The position numbers were made by a program, and so were the translations under genes. This document shows, piece after piece, positions 36,697 through 44,985 of a stretch of DNA of 64,000 nucleotides. Position 1 is the first letter of the stretch; every line of letters begins with the position of its first letter. Source of the stretch: CAYILR01 sp964364175 (lineage in GTDB: Bacteria > Bdellovibrionota > UBA1018); contig CAYILR010000017.1 in the NCBI GenBank assembly GCA_964364175.1, forward strand, positions 14,686-78,685, written 5' to 3'. The notes beneath the pieces were generated by a model. That model saw only the letters and a program-made list of their open reading frames with translations, was not told the DNA's origin and ran no database searches.

Positions 36697-38013
36697 ATGA
36701 AAACACAAATCATCGGCATGATCCTGGCACTCTGTTTGGCTTCGCCTTCGTTCGCTGAAGACAGCAAAAGCCCAGATGCGCAAAACACCTTCATCGCCGT
36801 TGGGACCGCAAAAACAAAAAAAACAGGCCTCGCTTTTCTCGACATCCAAACCACTGGATCCACTCAAGCCTATTCCGAAATCATCCGCACCACGATCACC
36901 AACGACCTGCTCTTCATGGATGCTTTTAAATTCGCCGACAAAGCAGCGTTCGTCGGTGATCCAAACAAAATGTCGAACTGGACCACCATCGGCGTGGAAT
37001 ATCTGATTCAAGCTAAATTAAGCATCGAGAACAACGCGCTCGTGCTGGAAGCTCGGCTCACCGAAACCACTGGCGGGAAGGATTTAATCAATAAACGCTA
37101 TGTTTCATTAATCAACGAAAGCAAAACCCTGGCTCATACCTTCGCTAACCAGATCGTAGAGACTCTGACTAGTCTGCCTGGGATTTTTCTCACCAAAATC
37201 ACAATGGTCTGCGATCGAACTGGGAAAAAAGAAGTCTACATCATGAACTATGACGGGTCAGACATCCGAGAGCTCACTAAGCATCGCTCCGTCACTGTGG
37301 GCCCCAACTGGAGCCCGGACGGCACAAAAATCGCCTACACCGTTTATGCAAAACACCGGGATAACACCAAGAACCCTGATCTTTATGAACTTGATTTTAG
37401 ATCGAACTCAATTCGACTTCTGTCGAATCGAAAAGGAATGAACAGCGGCGCTGCTTATTCCCCCGATGGCGGAAAAATCGCACTGACCATGCATTTCCTC
37501 GGCAACGCAGAAATTTTCTCCATGGACGCAAACGCTCCGCAATCCGTCGTCCGCCTGAGCAAATCTTTTGGCAACTCGGTGAATCCCAGCTGGAGTCCGG
37601 ACGGTAAAAAAATCACTTTTATCTCGGATCGTGCAGGAGCCCCCATGGTGTACGTGATGGCAGCCGACGGCGGCAATGTTCAACGGCTGACGTTCGCAGG
37701 CAAATACAACGACTCGCCCAGCTGGTCTCCGCAGAACAACAAAATCGCATTCTCCGGTTGGATCGATAAGGGCTTCGATGTTTTCATCATGAATCCGGAT
37801 GGAACCAACATCGAGCGGCTAAGCAAGGACACCGGCAGCAATGAAGGCCCCGCATTCAGCCCCGACGGCAACTTCATCACCTTCAACTCGAATCGCACTG
37901 GCCAGGATAATATTTATGTCGTGAATGTCGACGGCACATTCACTCGCCGACTGACCTACGGTTTGGGCAACTGCACTTCTCCCAAGTGGTCGATGCCTCC
38001 TGGGAAGAAGTGA
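36697..38013 (+). CDS. tolB: Tol-Pal system protein TolB
   Basis: 438 residues with a clear signal peptide (MKTQIIGMILALCLASPSFA). The N-terminal domain is followed by a six-blade propeller with PD40 motifs (SPDGTKIAY, SPDGGKIAL, SPDGKKITF, SPQNNKIAF, SPDGNFITF). It normally binds Pal. No pal gene follows: an ATPase gene and a second, diverged copy of this gene's last 74 bp lie downstream instead. Confidence 0.95.
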   Translation: MKTQIIGMILALCLASPSFAEDSKSPDAQNTFIAVGTAKTKKTGLAFLDIQTTGSTQAYSEIIRTTITNDLLFMDAFKFADKAAFVGDPNKMSNWTTIGVEYLIQAKLSIENNALVLEARLTETTGGKDLINKRYVSLINESKTLAHTFANQIVETLTSLPGIFLTKITMVCDRTGKKEVYIMNYDGSDIRELTKHRSVTVGPNWSPDGTKIAYTVYAKHRDNTKNPDLYELDFRSNSIRLLSNRKGMNSGAAYSPDGGKIALTMHFLGNAEIFSMDANAPQSVVRLSKSFGNSVNPSWSPDGKKITFISDRAGAPMVYVMAADGGNVQRLTFAGKYNDSPSWSPQNNKIAFSGWIDKGFDVFIMNPDGTNIERLSKDTGSNEGPAFSPDGNFITFNSNRTGQDNIYVVNVDGTFTRRLTYGLGNCTSPKWSMPPGKK

Positions 38014-38048
38014 GATTCAAATTTAATTATAAAGAAAATTTCCAAAAC

Positions 38049-38066
38049 AGCTTCGGCGCCGAAGCT
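38049..38066. repeat. 18-bp perfect palindrome (copy 1)
   Basis: AGCTTCGGCGCCGAAGCT, 36 nt after the tolB stop. Seventeen of its 18 bases recur at 41098-41114 inside the HNH nuclease gene. It has no T-run, so it is not a typical rho-independent terminator, although it could end the Tol transcript weakly. Confidence 0.6.
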
Positions 38067-38122
38067 ACTGGCTTGATGGGCATGATTTACCACAAAATAG
38101 CCTAATAAACATTATATTTGAC

Positions 38123-38149
38123 ATAATCATTATCTATACCGTTGATTAT
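38123..38149. promoter_or_regulatory. Inverted repeat upstream of DUF4143 ATPase
   Basis: Arms ATAATCA (38123-38129) and TGATTAT (38143-38149) are separated by 13 nt, just after a TTGACA at 38118. It could be an operator for the ATPase gene starting at 38178. No well-spaced -10 box was found, so the promoter itself is uncertain. Confidence 0.35.
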
Positions 38150-38177
38150 AAGATTAATCAGCGATATTGTTGTGGGT

Positions 38178-39320
38178 ATGTCCATTAAAAGATTGCTTAA
38201 TTTAGAGAGCTTGATTCAAAAAAAATCTTTTTTTCTCTTCGGACCGCGCGCTACGGGCAAGACGACGCTGATCAAGGAAACACTTCGGGAGCCGAATTAT
38301 CAGCTCATCAATTTATTGAATTCGGATATGCGTCTCAAACTTCTTCAGCGCCCGTCTCTTCTACCCGAACTTCTGGAGCCCGGGAAAAAAGGCTATATCA
38401 TCGACGAAATCCAGAAAATTCCAGAGTTGCTGGATGAAGTCCATTCTCTCATTCAGGAAAAAAAATACCATTTCTTACTGACAGGAAGCAGTGCCAGAAA
38501 ATTGAGACGAGGACATGCAAATTTACTCGCGGGCCGTGCTCGCACAGCCCATTTCTTTCCGCTCTGTTACCCAGAAATTTCGTCATTTGATTTGATGAAA
38601 AGGCTGACCATCGGAGGCTTACCCGAAGTGTTTCTGAGTGAAGATCCCTATGATGACCTCAAGGCGTACATCGATACCTACCTCAAGGAAGAGATCATGG
38701 CAGAAGGTTTAGTCAGAAACATCGGTGGATTTGCAAGATTTTTGACCGTATCGGCCCAGATGTCTGGCCAGCTTCTGAATTACGCTGCAGTGGGGAGCGA
38801 TGCGATGGTGTCTGAGTCAACCGTTCGCGGATACTATCAGATTTTGTCTGATACTCTTTTGGGCGAGGCGCTTGAACCCTGGGTGCAGTCTAAAAAAAGA
38901 AAAGCCATTCAAACTGTGAAATTCTATTTGTTTGACACAGGTGTGACTCATGCGCTCCTGGACATTCGGCAGTTGTCAGAAAAAACCGATGCTTTTGGAA
39001 AAGCCTTTGAAGCCTGGATTTATTCAGAAATCAAAGCGTATCTATCCTATCGAAGAAAACATGAGAGACTGACCTATTGGAGATCAGTCAGCGATCACGA
39101 AGTGGATTTTTGCATCGGAGAAACCGTAGCCATTGAGGCAAAAGCCAAACGCAATACGGCTGAAAGAGATCTCTCCGGACTCAGAGCTCTAGCCGAAGAA
39201 AAAATCTTCAAGAAATACATCTTGGTTTCGCTCGATCCGATCGAGTCCAGGAATGATGGTATTTTTCGCATGCACTGGAAAAAATTTATAGAGCGTTTGT
39301 GGAATGATGAAATCACGTAG
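38178..39320 (+). CDS. AAA ATPase with DUF4143 domain
   Basis: 380 residues from the ATG at 38178 (GTGGGT upstream; a TTG at 38142 is less likely). Walker A FGPRATGKTTL and Walker B GYIIDEIQKI, then a sensor strand FLLTGSSARKL, match the AAA_14 ATPase. The C-terminal part (about 215-375) has the DUF4143 fold with an endonuclease-like DxK pattern (DHEVDFCIGETVAIEAKAK). Such genes are mobile and patchy, and their function is unknown. It is flanked by tolB and by a second tolB 3' end, so it was probably inserted. Confidence 0.85.
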   Translation: MSIKRLLNLESLIQKKSFFLFGPRATGKTTLIKETLREPNYQLINLLNSDMRLKLLQRPSLLPELLEPGKKGYIIDEIQKIPELLDEVHSLIQEKKYHFLLTGSSARKLRRGHANLLAGRARTAHFFPLCYPEISSFDLMKRLTIGGLPEVFLSEDPYDDLKAYIDTYLKEEIMAEGLVRNIGGFARFLTVSAQMSGQLLNYAAVGSDAMVSESTVRGYYQILSDTLLGEALEPWVQSKKRKAIQTVKFYLFDTGVTHALLDIRQLSEKTDAFGKAFEAWIYSEIKAYLSYRRKHERLTYWRSVSDHEVDFCIGETVAIEAKAKRNTAERDLSGLRALAEEKIFKKYILVSLDPIESRNDGIFRMHWKKFIERLWNDEIT

Positions 39321-39349
39321 CCTGAAGATGCAATTTGCAGCCGAAATAT

Positions 39350-39423
39350 CACTCGCCGCCTGACTTACGGTCTGGGAAACTGCACTTCTCCGAAGTGGTC
39401 AATGCCTCCTGGGAAGAAGTGAG
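39350..39423 (+). pseudogene. Duplicate of the tolB 3' end
   Basis: 74 bp aligning to tolB 37941-38014 with six mismatches, all at silent codon positions, so both copies encode the same final residues RRLTYGLGNCTSPKWSMPPGKK, written here as the two parts RRLTYGLGNCTS and PKWSMPPGKK, then stop. The copy has no start or upstream gene body. It reads as a tolB tail brought in from a relative together with the inserted ATPase, or as the original tail displaced by the event. Confidence 0.85.
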
Positions 39424-39435
39424 TCCTCTTAATTC

Positions 39436-39594
39436 TTAGAACGCTGGCTTAGATTGTAGTGCATTGGATTTTTCCAACTGCACGGCCACTTCGTTTGCCT
39501 GACAGGTGATTTTCGAAAAACGCTGAGAACCTTCGACAGTGAATTCATAGCTGTCAAATTCGAGAGGCTTACTTCGAACAGTATCATATTTCAA
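39436..39594 (-). pseudogene. Short gene remnant
   Basis: A 52-residue frame on the minus strand, opened only by a TTG at 39594 directly after a stop (KYDTVRSKPLEFDSYEFTVE, then GSQRFSKITCQANEVAVQLE and SNALQSKPAF). The composition is protein-like but there is no ribosome site. It is probably the C-terminal piece of a lost gene next to the displaced tolB end. A real small gene cannot be excluded. Confidence 0.4.
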
Positions 39595-39816
39595 CTACAC
39601 TGTTATCAAAAAAATCCGTGCGATCTTTGCGTAAAAGTAAATCACGAGTTCTTCCTTGAGGACTATGAATTGCACATGTCGTGCCAATGGGCGGGGATTG
39701 CACGTGCTTGCTTCGCTTGAGGATTTACCCATGACGTGTGTCCGCGCTGACACAGCGAAATGATTACTTTGGAGTCAGTTGCCTAAAAATTTTGCACTTA
39801 TGCAAAAACAGCTCAG
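39595..39816. other. Intergenic island DNA without a recognised gene
   Basis: About 220 bp between the remnant and the HTH promoter. Only weak features are visible: a GTGTC/GACAC hairpin at 39738-39753 and a near-match to a sigma-54 core on the minus strand near 39690. No coding frame or RNA gene could be supported. Confidence 0.5.
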
Positions 39817-39845
39817 TTGACAATATATCCGATTGAATATATTAT
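39817..39845 (+). promoter_or_regulatory. Promoter/operator of the HTH gene
   Basis: Consensus -35 TTGACA (39817-39822) and -10 TATTAT (39840-39845), 17 nt apart. An inverted repeat with 7-bp arms AATATAT (39822-39828) and ATATATT (39837-39843) and an 8-nt spacer overlaps both boxes. The ATG at 39852 lies only 6 nt after the -10, at the expected transcription start, so the mRNA is probably leaderless. Confidence 0.7.
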
Positions 39846-39851
39846 ATTTCA

Positions 39852-40349
39852 ATGAACCCGATACTCCGTTTACGCTCACAAGCAGGGGTGACTCAAAAGA
39901 AGCTGGCCCTGATGGCAGGAACTTCGCAACCCACTATTGCTACCTATGAGGCTGGTAAGAAGTCACCCACGCTAGAAACCCTTGAGAGACTGGCAAAATC
40001 ACTGGGTCTTGAAGTCTCCGTCTCCTTTATTTCTCCTTTAACCCGAGAAGATCTCCGAAGCCTTGCCTATCACCAAGCCATCATCGAAAAACTAAAACAT
40101 GAACCCAAAGCTGTTCTTGCAAAAGCTCGACAAAATCTCGCGATCCAGTCCAAAAAACATCCTGACGTTAAAAAACTCTTTGATCATTGGAAACAATGGT
40201 TAGACTTTCCCATGGACGACCTGATTCATTGCTGTTTGGATTCGAGCGTGTTTGCACGCGATATGAGACAAGTTACTCCATTTGCGGGAATACTCAGCGC
40301 TGAAGAGCGACTCGAAATTCTCAATAAATTCAGAAAAAATAAATTTTAA
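39852..40349 (+). CDS. XRE-type HTH protein, antitoxin-like
   Basis: 165 residues. The N-terminal helix-turn-helix (residues 3-58; LRSQAGVTQKKLALMAGTSQ, TIATYEAGKKSPTLETLERL) is typical XRE. The C-terminal part (LRSLAYHQAIIEKL ... VTPFAGILSAEERLEILNKF) resembles regulators that in other genomes precede AbiEii-type nucleotidyltransferase toxins. No such toxin follows; an HNH gene does. It should bind the palindrome in its own promoter. It is probably an orphan antitoxin or a decayed TA/abortive-infection unit. Confidence 0.75.
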   Translation: MNPILRLRSQAGVTQKKLALMAGTSQPTIATYEAGKKSPTLETLERLAKSLGLEVSVSFISPLTREDLRSLAYHQAIIEKLKHEPKAVLAKARQNLAIQSKKHPDVKKLFDHWKQWLDFPMDDLIHCCLDSSVFARDMRQVTPFAGILSAEERLEILNKFRKNKF

Positions 40350-40376
40350 AATTCACATAAACAATCTATTTTTAAG

Positions 40377-40404
40377 TTGTTTTTAATCGAATTAGAGATA
40401 CATT
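40377..40404 (+). promoter_or_regulatory. Promoter of the HNH gene
   Basis: -35 TTGTTT (40377-40382) and -10 TACATT (40399-40404), 16 nt apart. The ATG at 40411 is 6 nt after the -10 and no Shine-Dalgarno is visible, so this transcript may also be leaderless. Confidence 0.45.
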
Positions 40405-40410
40405 TTTTGA

Positions 40411-41370
40411 ATGCAAAACATCTCAATCACACATCTCTCCAACTCAGAACTCTGGAATCAAGCAGCAAAATTAGCCGCCGAAATAAAAATTAAAGAAGTT
40501 TTATTTTTGGATTATTTGCGTGAGATAGAACGACGCGAGTTGCACAAGCTTCGCGGTTACGGATCACTTCATGAATACTTGGTCGGTGAATTAAAATACA
40601 GCGATGGTTCCGCGCATCGTCGGATCAAGAGTATGCAACTCGTTCGGGATATTCCTGAAGTGAAACAGAAGCTGGAGACGGGAGAACTTTCGCTCTCGGC
40701 TGCGAGTCGGGTTCAAGTTTTCTTTACTCAGCAATCGCAGGAAGACAAAATCTACTCACTCGAAGAGAAGAAAGACTTGGTCGAGCTTGTTCAGGGAAAA
40801 TCTTATCGCGAAACTGAAACGATCTTAGCTGAGAAATCCGGTGGCGAGCTTCCTAAGCCAGATCGAGTCAAACCTCTCTCTGAGGAAAAAGTAGAACTTC
40901 GTCTGACAATTTCGAAAGAATGCATGGAGCAACTCGATGCGCTTCGGGATTTGCTCGCTCACCAGCTTTCGGGTGGCGGATACGGGGAGGTTTTGGAAAA
41001 GATCACTCAGCTCGCGGTTCAAAAACTGGATCCAGCTCAAAAGAAAGTTCGCGCTCCTCAAAAACAGGAAGAGAAAGCTCCGGAAGCAGCTTCTACAGCT
41101 TCGGCGCCGAAGCGATACATTCCTACCACTGTAAAAAAACAGCTCTGGCTCCACGCTCAAGGGCACTGCCAGTATCGTGATCCTCTCACTGGCCATCGTT
41201 GCACCTCAAAATTCGCTCTTCAGGTTGATCACAGGCACCCTTTTGCAAAAAACGGTTCAAGCGAACTCGAAAACTTGCAGCTTCTTTGCTCTTCGCACCA
41301 TCGCTCGAAGACAGTCCAAGATTATGGAGTTAAAAAGATGAACCATTATTGGAAAAAATATCGAGCATAG
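40411..41370 (+). CDS. HNH endonuclease (DUF222-like N-terminus)
   Basis: 319 residues of a family often present in several copies in Bdellovibrio-like genomes. The N-terminal helical domain (LHKLRGYGSLHEYLVGELKY, SDGSAHRRIKSMQLVRDIPE) is followed by a Lys/Ala-rich linker and a C-terminal HNH nuclease (CQYRDPLTGHRC, LQVDHRHPFAKNGSSELENL, LLCSSHHRS). A 17-bp palindrome shared with the region after tolB lies in the linker codons. It is probably a selfish or defence nuclease. Confidence 0.88.
   Translation: MQNISITHLSNSELWNQAAKLAAEIKIKEVLFLDYLREIERRELHKLRGYGSLHEYLVGELKYSDGSAHRRIKSMQLVRDIPEVKQKLETGELSLSAASRVQVFFTQQSQEDKIYSLEEKKDLVELVQGKSYRETETILAEKSGGELPKPDRVKPLSEEKVELRLTISKECMEQLDALRDLLAHQLSGGGYGEVLEKITQLAVQKLDPAQKKVRAPQKQEEKAPEAASTASAPKRYIPTTVKKQLWLHAQGHCQYRDPLTGHRCTSKFALQVDHRHPFAKNGSSELENLQLLCSSHHRSKTVQDYGVKKMNHYWKKYRA
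41098..41114. repeat. 17-bp palindrome inside HNH gene (copy 2)
   Basis: AGCTTCGGCGCCGAAGC, identical to 17 of the 18 bases at 38049-38066. It encodes part of the flexible linker before the HNH domain (codons for Ala-Ser-Ala-Pro-Lys). Both copies fall in the same 3.4-kb accessory island. Confidence 0.6.
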
Positions 41371-41464
41371 TTTTGATGCATTGGATTTCCATTTCATCAA
41401 TTTCGACGCAACGCATTCAGTATTGCCCATTGCTCTGCGAGACGCTCGGAGTTAAAACCTACCC

Positions 41465-42745
41465 ATGAGCAAAGAACGTGTCGTCGTCGTCAATGGTGTC
41501 CGTACTCCCTTCGTCCGTGCGCGTGGGGTTTTTCAGAGAATGTCTGCTGCTGCGTTGGGCGGTGTTGCCCTGCGGGAAACAGTTGCTCGATCGGATATTG
41601 ATCCCACGCTCATCGAAGAAGTTTATTATGGAATCGTCAGCCCTCCGACCGAGGGATCGAACGTTTCTCGCGAGGCGCTTTTTGATTCGGGTTTGCCTGC
41701 GACCATCCCCTGCACCACTGTGAATCGCTACTGCGCTTCGTCTGCCGAAGCCGTCGCAGGAATCATGGGCAAAATTTCCACTGGCCAAATCGACATCGGA
41801 CTTGCTGGCGGTGTCGAATCGATCAGCTCGGTACGTGCGATTTTCAGCCAACAGGCTACGGATTTTTTCCAGGACATCGCCCGAGCAAAAACTCCTTCGC
41901 AACGCCTCTCCATGCTGACCCAATTCAAACCCACCATGCTTGCTCCACATGCACCCGGAATCAAAGAACCCACCACTGGACTCACGATGGGGCAGTCGGC
42001 TGATTTGATGGCCCGACAGTTTGAAATCGGACGCGAAGAACAAGACAAGTTTGCACTCGAGAGCCATCAAAAAGCTCACGCCGCTTGGGAACGTGGATTC
42101 TACAAAAGTCACGTGGTTTGCGTCGGCACCCCCGAAGGAAAAGCCATCGATCGCGACACGGATGTACGTGCAGATTCGAGCATCGAAAAACTTTCTTCGC
42201 TTCGCCCAGTTTTCTACAAAGACGGAACCATCACAGCAGCCAACGCCAGCCCCCTGACGGATGGCGCATCGGCTGTTTTGATGATGAGCGAATCCAAAGC
42301 ACGCGAATTGAAAATGAAACCGCTGGGTGTGGTGCGCGCAGTTGCATCGGCCGCTGTGAATATTCAAAAAGAGCCTCTGCTGATCGGTCCGGCCTACGCG
42401 ATCCCGCGTGCGTTGAAACTCGCTGGCATTCGTTGGGATGATCTCGATTTGCTGGAAGTCCACGAAGCTTTCGCCGCGCAGGTCTTGGCCACACTCAAAG
42501 CCATCGAGTCGCCACAATTTGCAAAAGAGAAACTCGGTCTTGCTCAACCCATTGGTCACGTCGACAAATCGAAACTCAACGTGAATGGCGGAAGCATTTC
42601 GATTGGGCATCCTTTTGGCGCAACCGGAACCCGATTGGTCATCCAGACTTTGCAAGAGCTGCATGCTCGCAAGAAGAGCTTGGGATTGATCTCGATTTGC
42701 GCTGCGGGCGGAATTGGGACTGTGTTGATTGTGGAAGCTATTTAG
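41465..42745 (+). CDS. Thiolase (acetyl-CoA acyltransferase)
   Basis: 426 residues, the length of FadI-type beta-oxidation thiolases. Catalytic Cys in VNRYCASSAEA, the GHPFGATG substrate loop (SIGHPFGATGTR), the His of LEVHEAFAAQ and the C-terminal CAAGGIGTVLIVE are present. It cleaves 3-ketoacyl-CoA with CoA to shorten fatty acyl chains. No hydratase/dehydrogenase partner (fadJ) is adjacent. Confidence 0.92.
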   Translation: MSKERVVVVNGVRTPFVRARGVFQRMSAAALGGVALRETVARSDIDPTLIEEVYYGIVSPPTEGSNVSREALFDSGLPATIPCTTVNRYCASSAEAVAGIMGKISTGQIDIGLAGGVESISSVRAIFSQQATDFFQDIARAKTPSQRLSMLTQFKPTMLAPHAPGIKEPTTGLTMGQSADLMARQFEIGREEQDKFALESHQKAHAAWERGFYKSHVVCVGTPEGKAIDRDTDVRADSSIEKLSSLRPVFYKDGTITAANASPLTDGASAVLMMSESKARELKMKPLGVVRAVASAAVNIQKEPLLIGPAYAIPRALKLAGIRWDDLDLLEVHEAFAAQVLATLKAIESPQFAKEKLGLAQPIGHVDKSKLNVNGGSISIGHPFGATGTRLVIQTLQELHARKKSLGLISICAAGGIGTVLIVEAI

Positions 42746-42766
42746 TAATAAGTTTTACGATAGTTC

Positions 42767-43972
42767 TTATTTGAATAAACTGAGTGGCAGTTCTTTTACT
42801 GTTTCTTTCGCAACCGAACTCCAACCCAAGCGCACACTTTCCATCAACTCGGTTGGACTTTTTCCTGCGTTCTTCCAAGTTTTAAAAATCGAGCGCACCA
42901 TTTCGGCCTGGAACCTGGGACGAGAAAAAATCTGCGCACGAGCGCGGCAATCTTTTTCATTCCACTGAATCTGCCCCTGCTCGATTTTTTGAATTGCTTC
43001 CACCAGTGCATCTGGAGTCTGCGGTTCAAAGAAAATCCCCGTCTCGCCTGGAACAATTGAATCCAGAACTCCACCCAAACCATAGGCTACAACAGGAGCA
43101 CCCGAAGCCATGGCCTCCAACGGAGTAATTCCAAAATCCTCGAGCCCTGGAAAAACAAAAGCCTTGCACTCGGCATACAGACGGTCAATCTCGTCATTGT
43201 CGAGATGCCCGAGAAACTTAATGGTCGATCCAGCCAGGCTCTGCAGGCGTTTTTGATCTTGTCCGGAACCCACAATCCACAACGGCAACCGCAGTCGATT
43301 AAATGCTTCGATCGCGATATCCACACGCTTGTTGGGAGCAAAAGCCCCCACCATCAGATAATAATTCCCTGGCTTGCGCGGCAAAACAAACCGAGAAAGG
43401 TCCGCAAACGGATGAATGACCTCGGCCTCGCGGCCGTAGGCTGATTGAATTTGCGCTGCAATGTAGCGGCTGTTGGCAATGAAGTGATCCACCCGTTCGG
43501 GTGTGCTGACGCTGCGATCCCAATTTTGTAAAGGTTTGCGCAATCGCGCGGCGGCCCATCTCATGACCGGGGACGTTCTCCCCTCACCAAAATAATCCTC
43601 AAATCGATCCCAGATGTAACGCATCGGCGCGTGTACATAGCTGATGTGTACCGCCTTCGGGGATTTGCGCACGCCCTTGGCCACGCAATGGGATGATGAA
43701 ATAATCAGGTCATACTTTGATAGGTCAAAACGCTCGATCACCCACGGCATCACTGGCAGAAATTTGCGATACGAATCTTCGATCCCAGGCACAGCCTGCA
43801 ATAAACTGGTCTTGGTTTTCATCGCTGTCAGCAGAGGCGAAATTTTCTTGGGTTGAGCCAGCAGCGTGAACAAGTCGGCTTTAGGAAAAACCTCCGAGAT
43901 CGCCTCAAGCACATACTCGCCTCCGCGCATTCCCGTCAGCCAGTCGTGAACTAAAGCGATTTTGAGGCTCAT
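42767..43972 (-). CDS. Glycosyltransferase family 4
   Basis: 401 residues of the GT-B fold. The N-terminal part begins IALVHDWLTGMRGGEYVLE, typical of mannosyl/rhamnosyl transferases of O-antigen clusters; the donor-binding signature GLEDFGITPLEAMASG is near 300. It builds a surface polysaccharide in the cytoplasm. It is the last gene of the minus-strand polysaccharide operon and its start overlaps the UDP-xylose synthase stop by four bases. Confidence 0.9.
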   Translation of the reverse strand: MSLKIALVHDWLTGMRGGEYVLEAISEVFPKADLFTLLAQPKKISPLLTAMKTKTSLLQAVPGIEDSYRKFLPVMPWVIERFDLSKYDLIISSSHCVAKGVRKSPKAVHISYVHAPMRYIWDRFEDYFGEGRTSPVMRWAAARLRKPLQNWDRSVSTPERVDHFIANSRYIAAQIQSAYGREAEVIHPFADLSRFVLPRKPGNYYLMVGAFAPNKRVDIAIEAFNRLRLPLWIVGSGQDQKRLQSLAGSTIKFLGHLDNDEIDRLYAECKAFVFPGLEDFGITPLEAMASGAPVVAYGLGGVLDSIVPGETGIFFEPQTPDALVEAIQKIEQGQIQWNEKDCRARAQIFSRPRFQAEMVRSIFKTWKNAGKSPTELMESVRLGWSSVAKETVKELPLSLFK

Positions 43973-44958
43973 TTGGCGTAGATTTTAAAATAGTCCACAG
44001 TGGTAGCTAGACCTTTGTGAAACTCAATTTGTGGCTTCCATCCGTCCAACAATTGCCCCGCACGCGTGATGTTCGGGCACCTTTTTCGCGGATCATCTGG
44101 CCGCGCTGGCAGGTACTTGATCTGCGACCCGCTCTCGGTGATTTCCAGAACCGCTTTGGCGAAATCCAAAACACTTCGTTCCGAAGGATTGCCAATGTTC
44201 ACTGGAATTTTTACATCACTTTCGTAGAGTCTAAAAATTCCTTCGATGAGATCACTCACATAACAGAAACTTCGAGTTTGCTTGCCATCGCCGTGCAAAG
44301 TTAGATCTTGCCCCTGCAATGCCTGCATCACCAACTCGGGAACAATCCGACCATCATCGGCACGCATTCGCGGGCCATAGGTATTGAAAATCCGGACAAT
44401 CCCACCGTTGAGAGGTTTGCGTTTTCCGCCCGTGGAAGAACGGCCCACTCCTCGAATCGCGGTGCTGACATAGGCCTCAGCAAATCGTTTAGCTTCGTCA
44501 TAACAAGCACGCGGTCCGATGCTGTTGACATTACCCCAATAATCTTCGGTTTGCGGATGGACGAGAGGATCACCGTACACCTCAGACGTTGAGGCAACAA
44601 TGTAGCGAGCATCATATTGAAGCGCCAACTCAACAGTAAGATGCGTTCCGATCGAATCAACAGCCAGGATCTCAAAAGGAATTTTATCAAAATCAACGGG
44701 GCTTGCGGGACATGCAAAATGCAGCACGCCGCTCAGTCCGTATTTTTTGATCAGCTTGAGCCGATCCATTGGCAGCGGTTGGCAGATATCCCACTCTAAA
44801 AATTCGAAATTGGGTGAACGAGAAGCTTGATCCAGATTTTTTTTACGCCCAGTCAGAAAATTATCCACCACCGTAACTGCATAACCTCGGGACAAGAATA
44901 AATCTGTCAGATGAGATCCAATAAACCCGGAACCGCCAGTGATGAGTACGTGCTTCAT
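43969..44958 (-). CDS. UDP-glucuronate decarboxylase (UDP-xylose synthase)
   Basis: 329 residues of the extended SDR family. The NAD site is ITGGSGFIGSHL, the catalytic tyrosine is in CYDEAKRFAEA and the UXS signature HPQTEDYWGNVNSIGPR is very clear, so the product is UDP-xylose from UDP-glucuronate. This predicts a xylose-containing surface glycan. It lies between two glycosyltransferase genes. Confidence 0.93.
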   Translation of the reverse strand: MKHVLITGGSGFIGSHLTDLFLSRGYAVTVVDNFLTGRKKNLDQASRSPNFEFLEWDICQPLPMDRLKLIKKYGLSGVLHFACPASPVDFDKIPFEILAVDSIGTHLTVELALQYDARYIVASTSEVYGDPLVHPQTEDYWGNVNSIGPRACYDEAKRFAEAYVSTAIRGVGRSSTGGKRKPLNGGIVRIFNTYGPRMRADDGRIVPELVMQALQGQDLTLHGDGKQTRSFCYVSDLIEGIFRLYESDVKIPVNIGNPSERSVLDFAKAVLEITESGSQIKYLPARPDDPRKRCPNITRAGQLLDGWKPQIEFHKGLATTVDYFKIYAK

Positions 44959-44985
44959 ATCTCCCTTATTACCCCTTTCGCTGTC

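Noticed and set aside
39665..39690. Near sigma-54 core on the minus strand (TGGCAC-N5-GTGC)
   Set aside because: The -12 element has a mismatch in the key TTGC and the only downstream frame is a gene remnant.
39738..39753. GTGTC/GACAC hairpin in the island
   Set aside because: Arms of only 5 bp with no T-run or conserved partner; likely chance.
41459..42664. 401-residue open frame antisense to the thiolase gene
   Set aside because: It lies wholly opposite a clear thiolase and its translation is Cys/Phe/His/Arg-rich without motifs; it is a codon-bias shadow.
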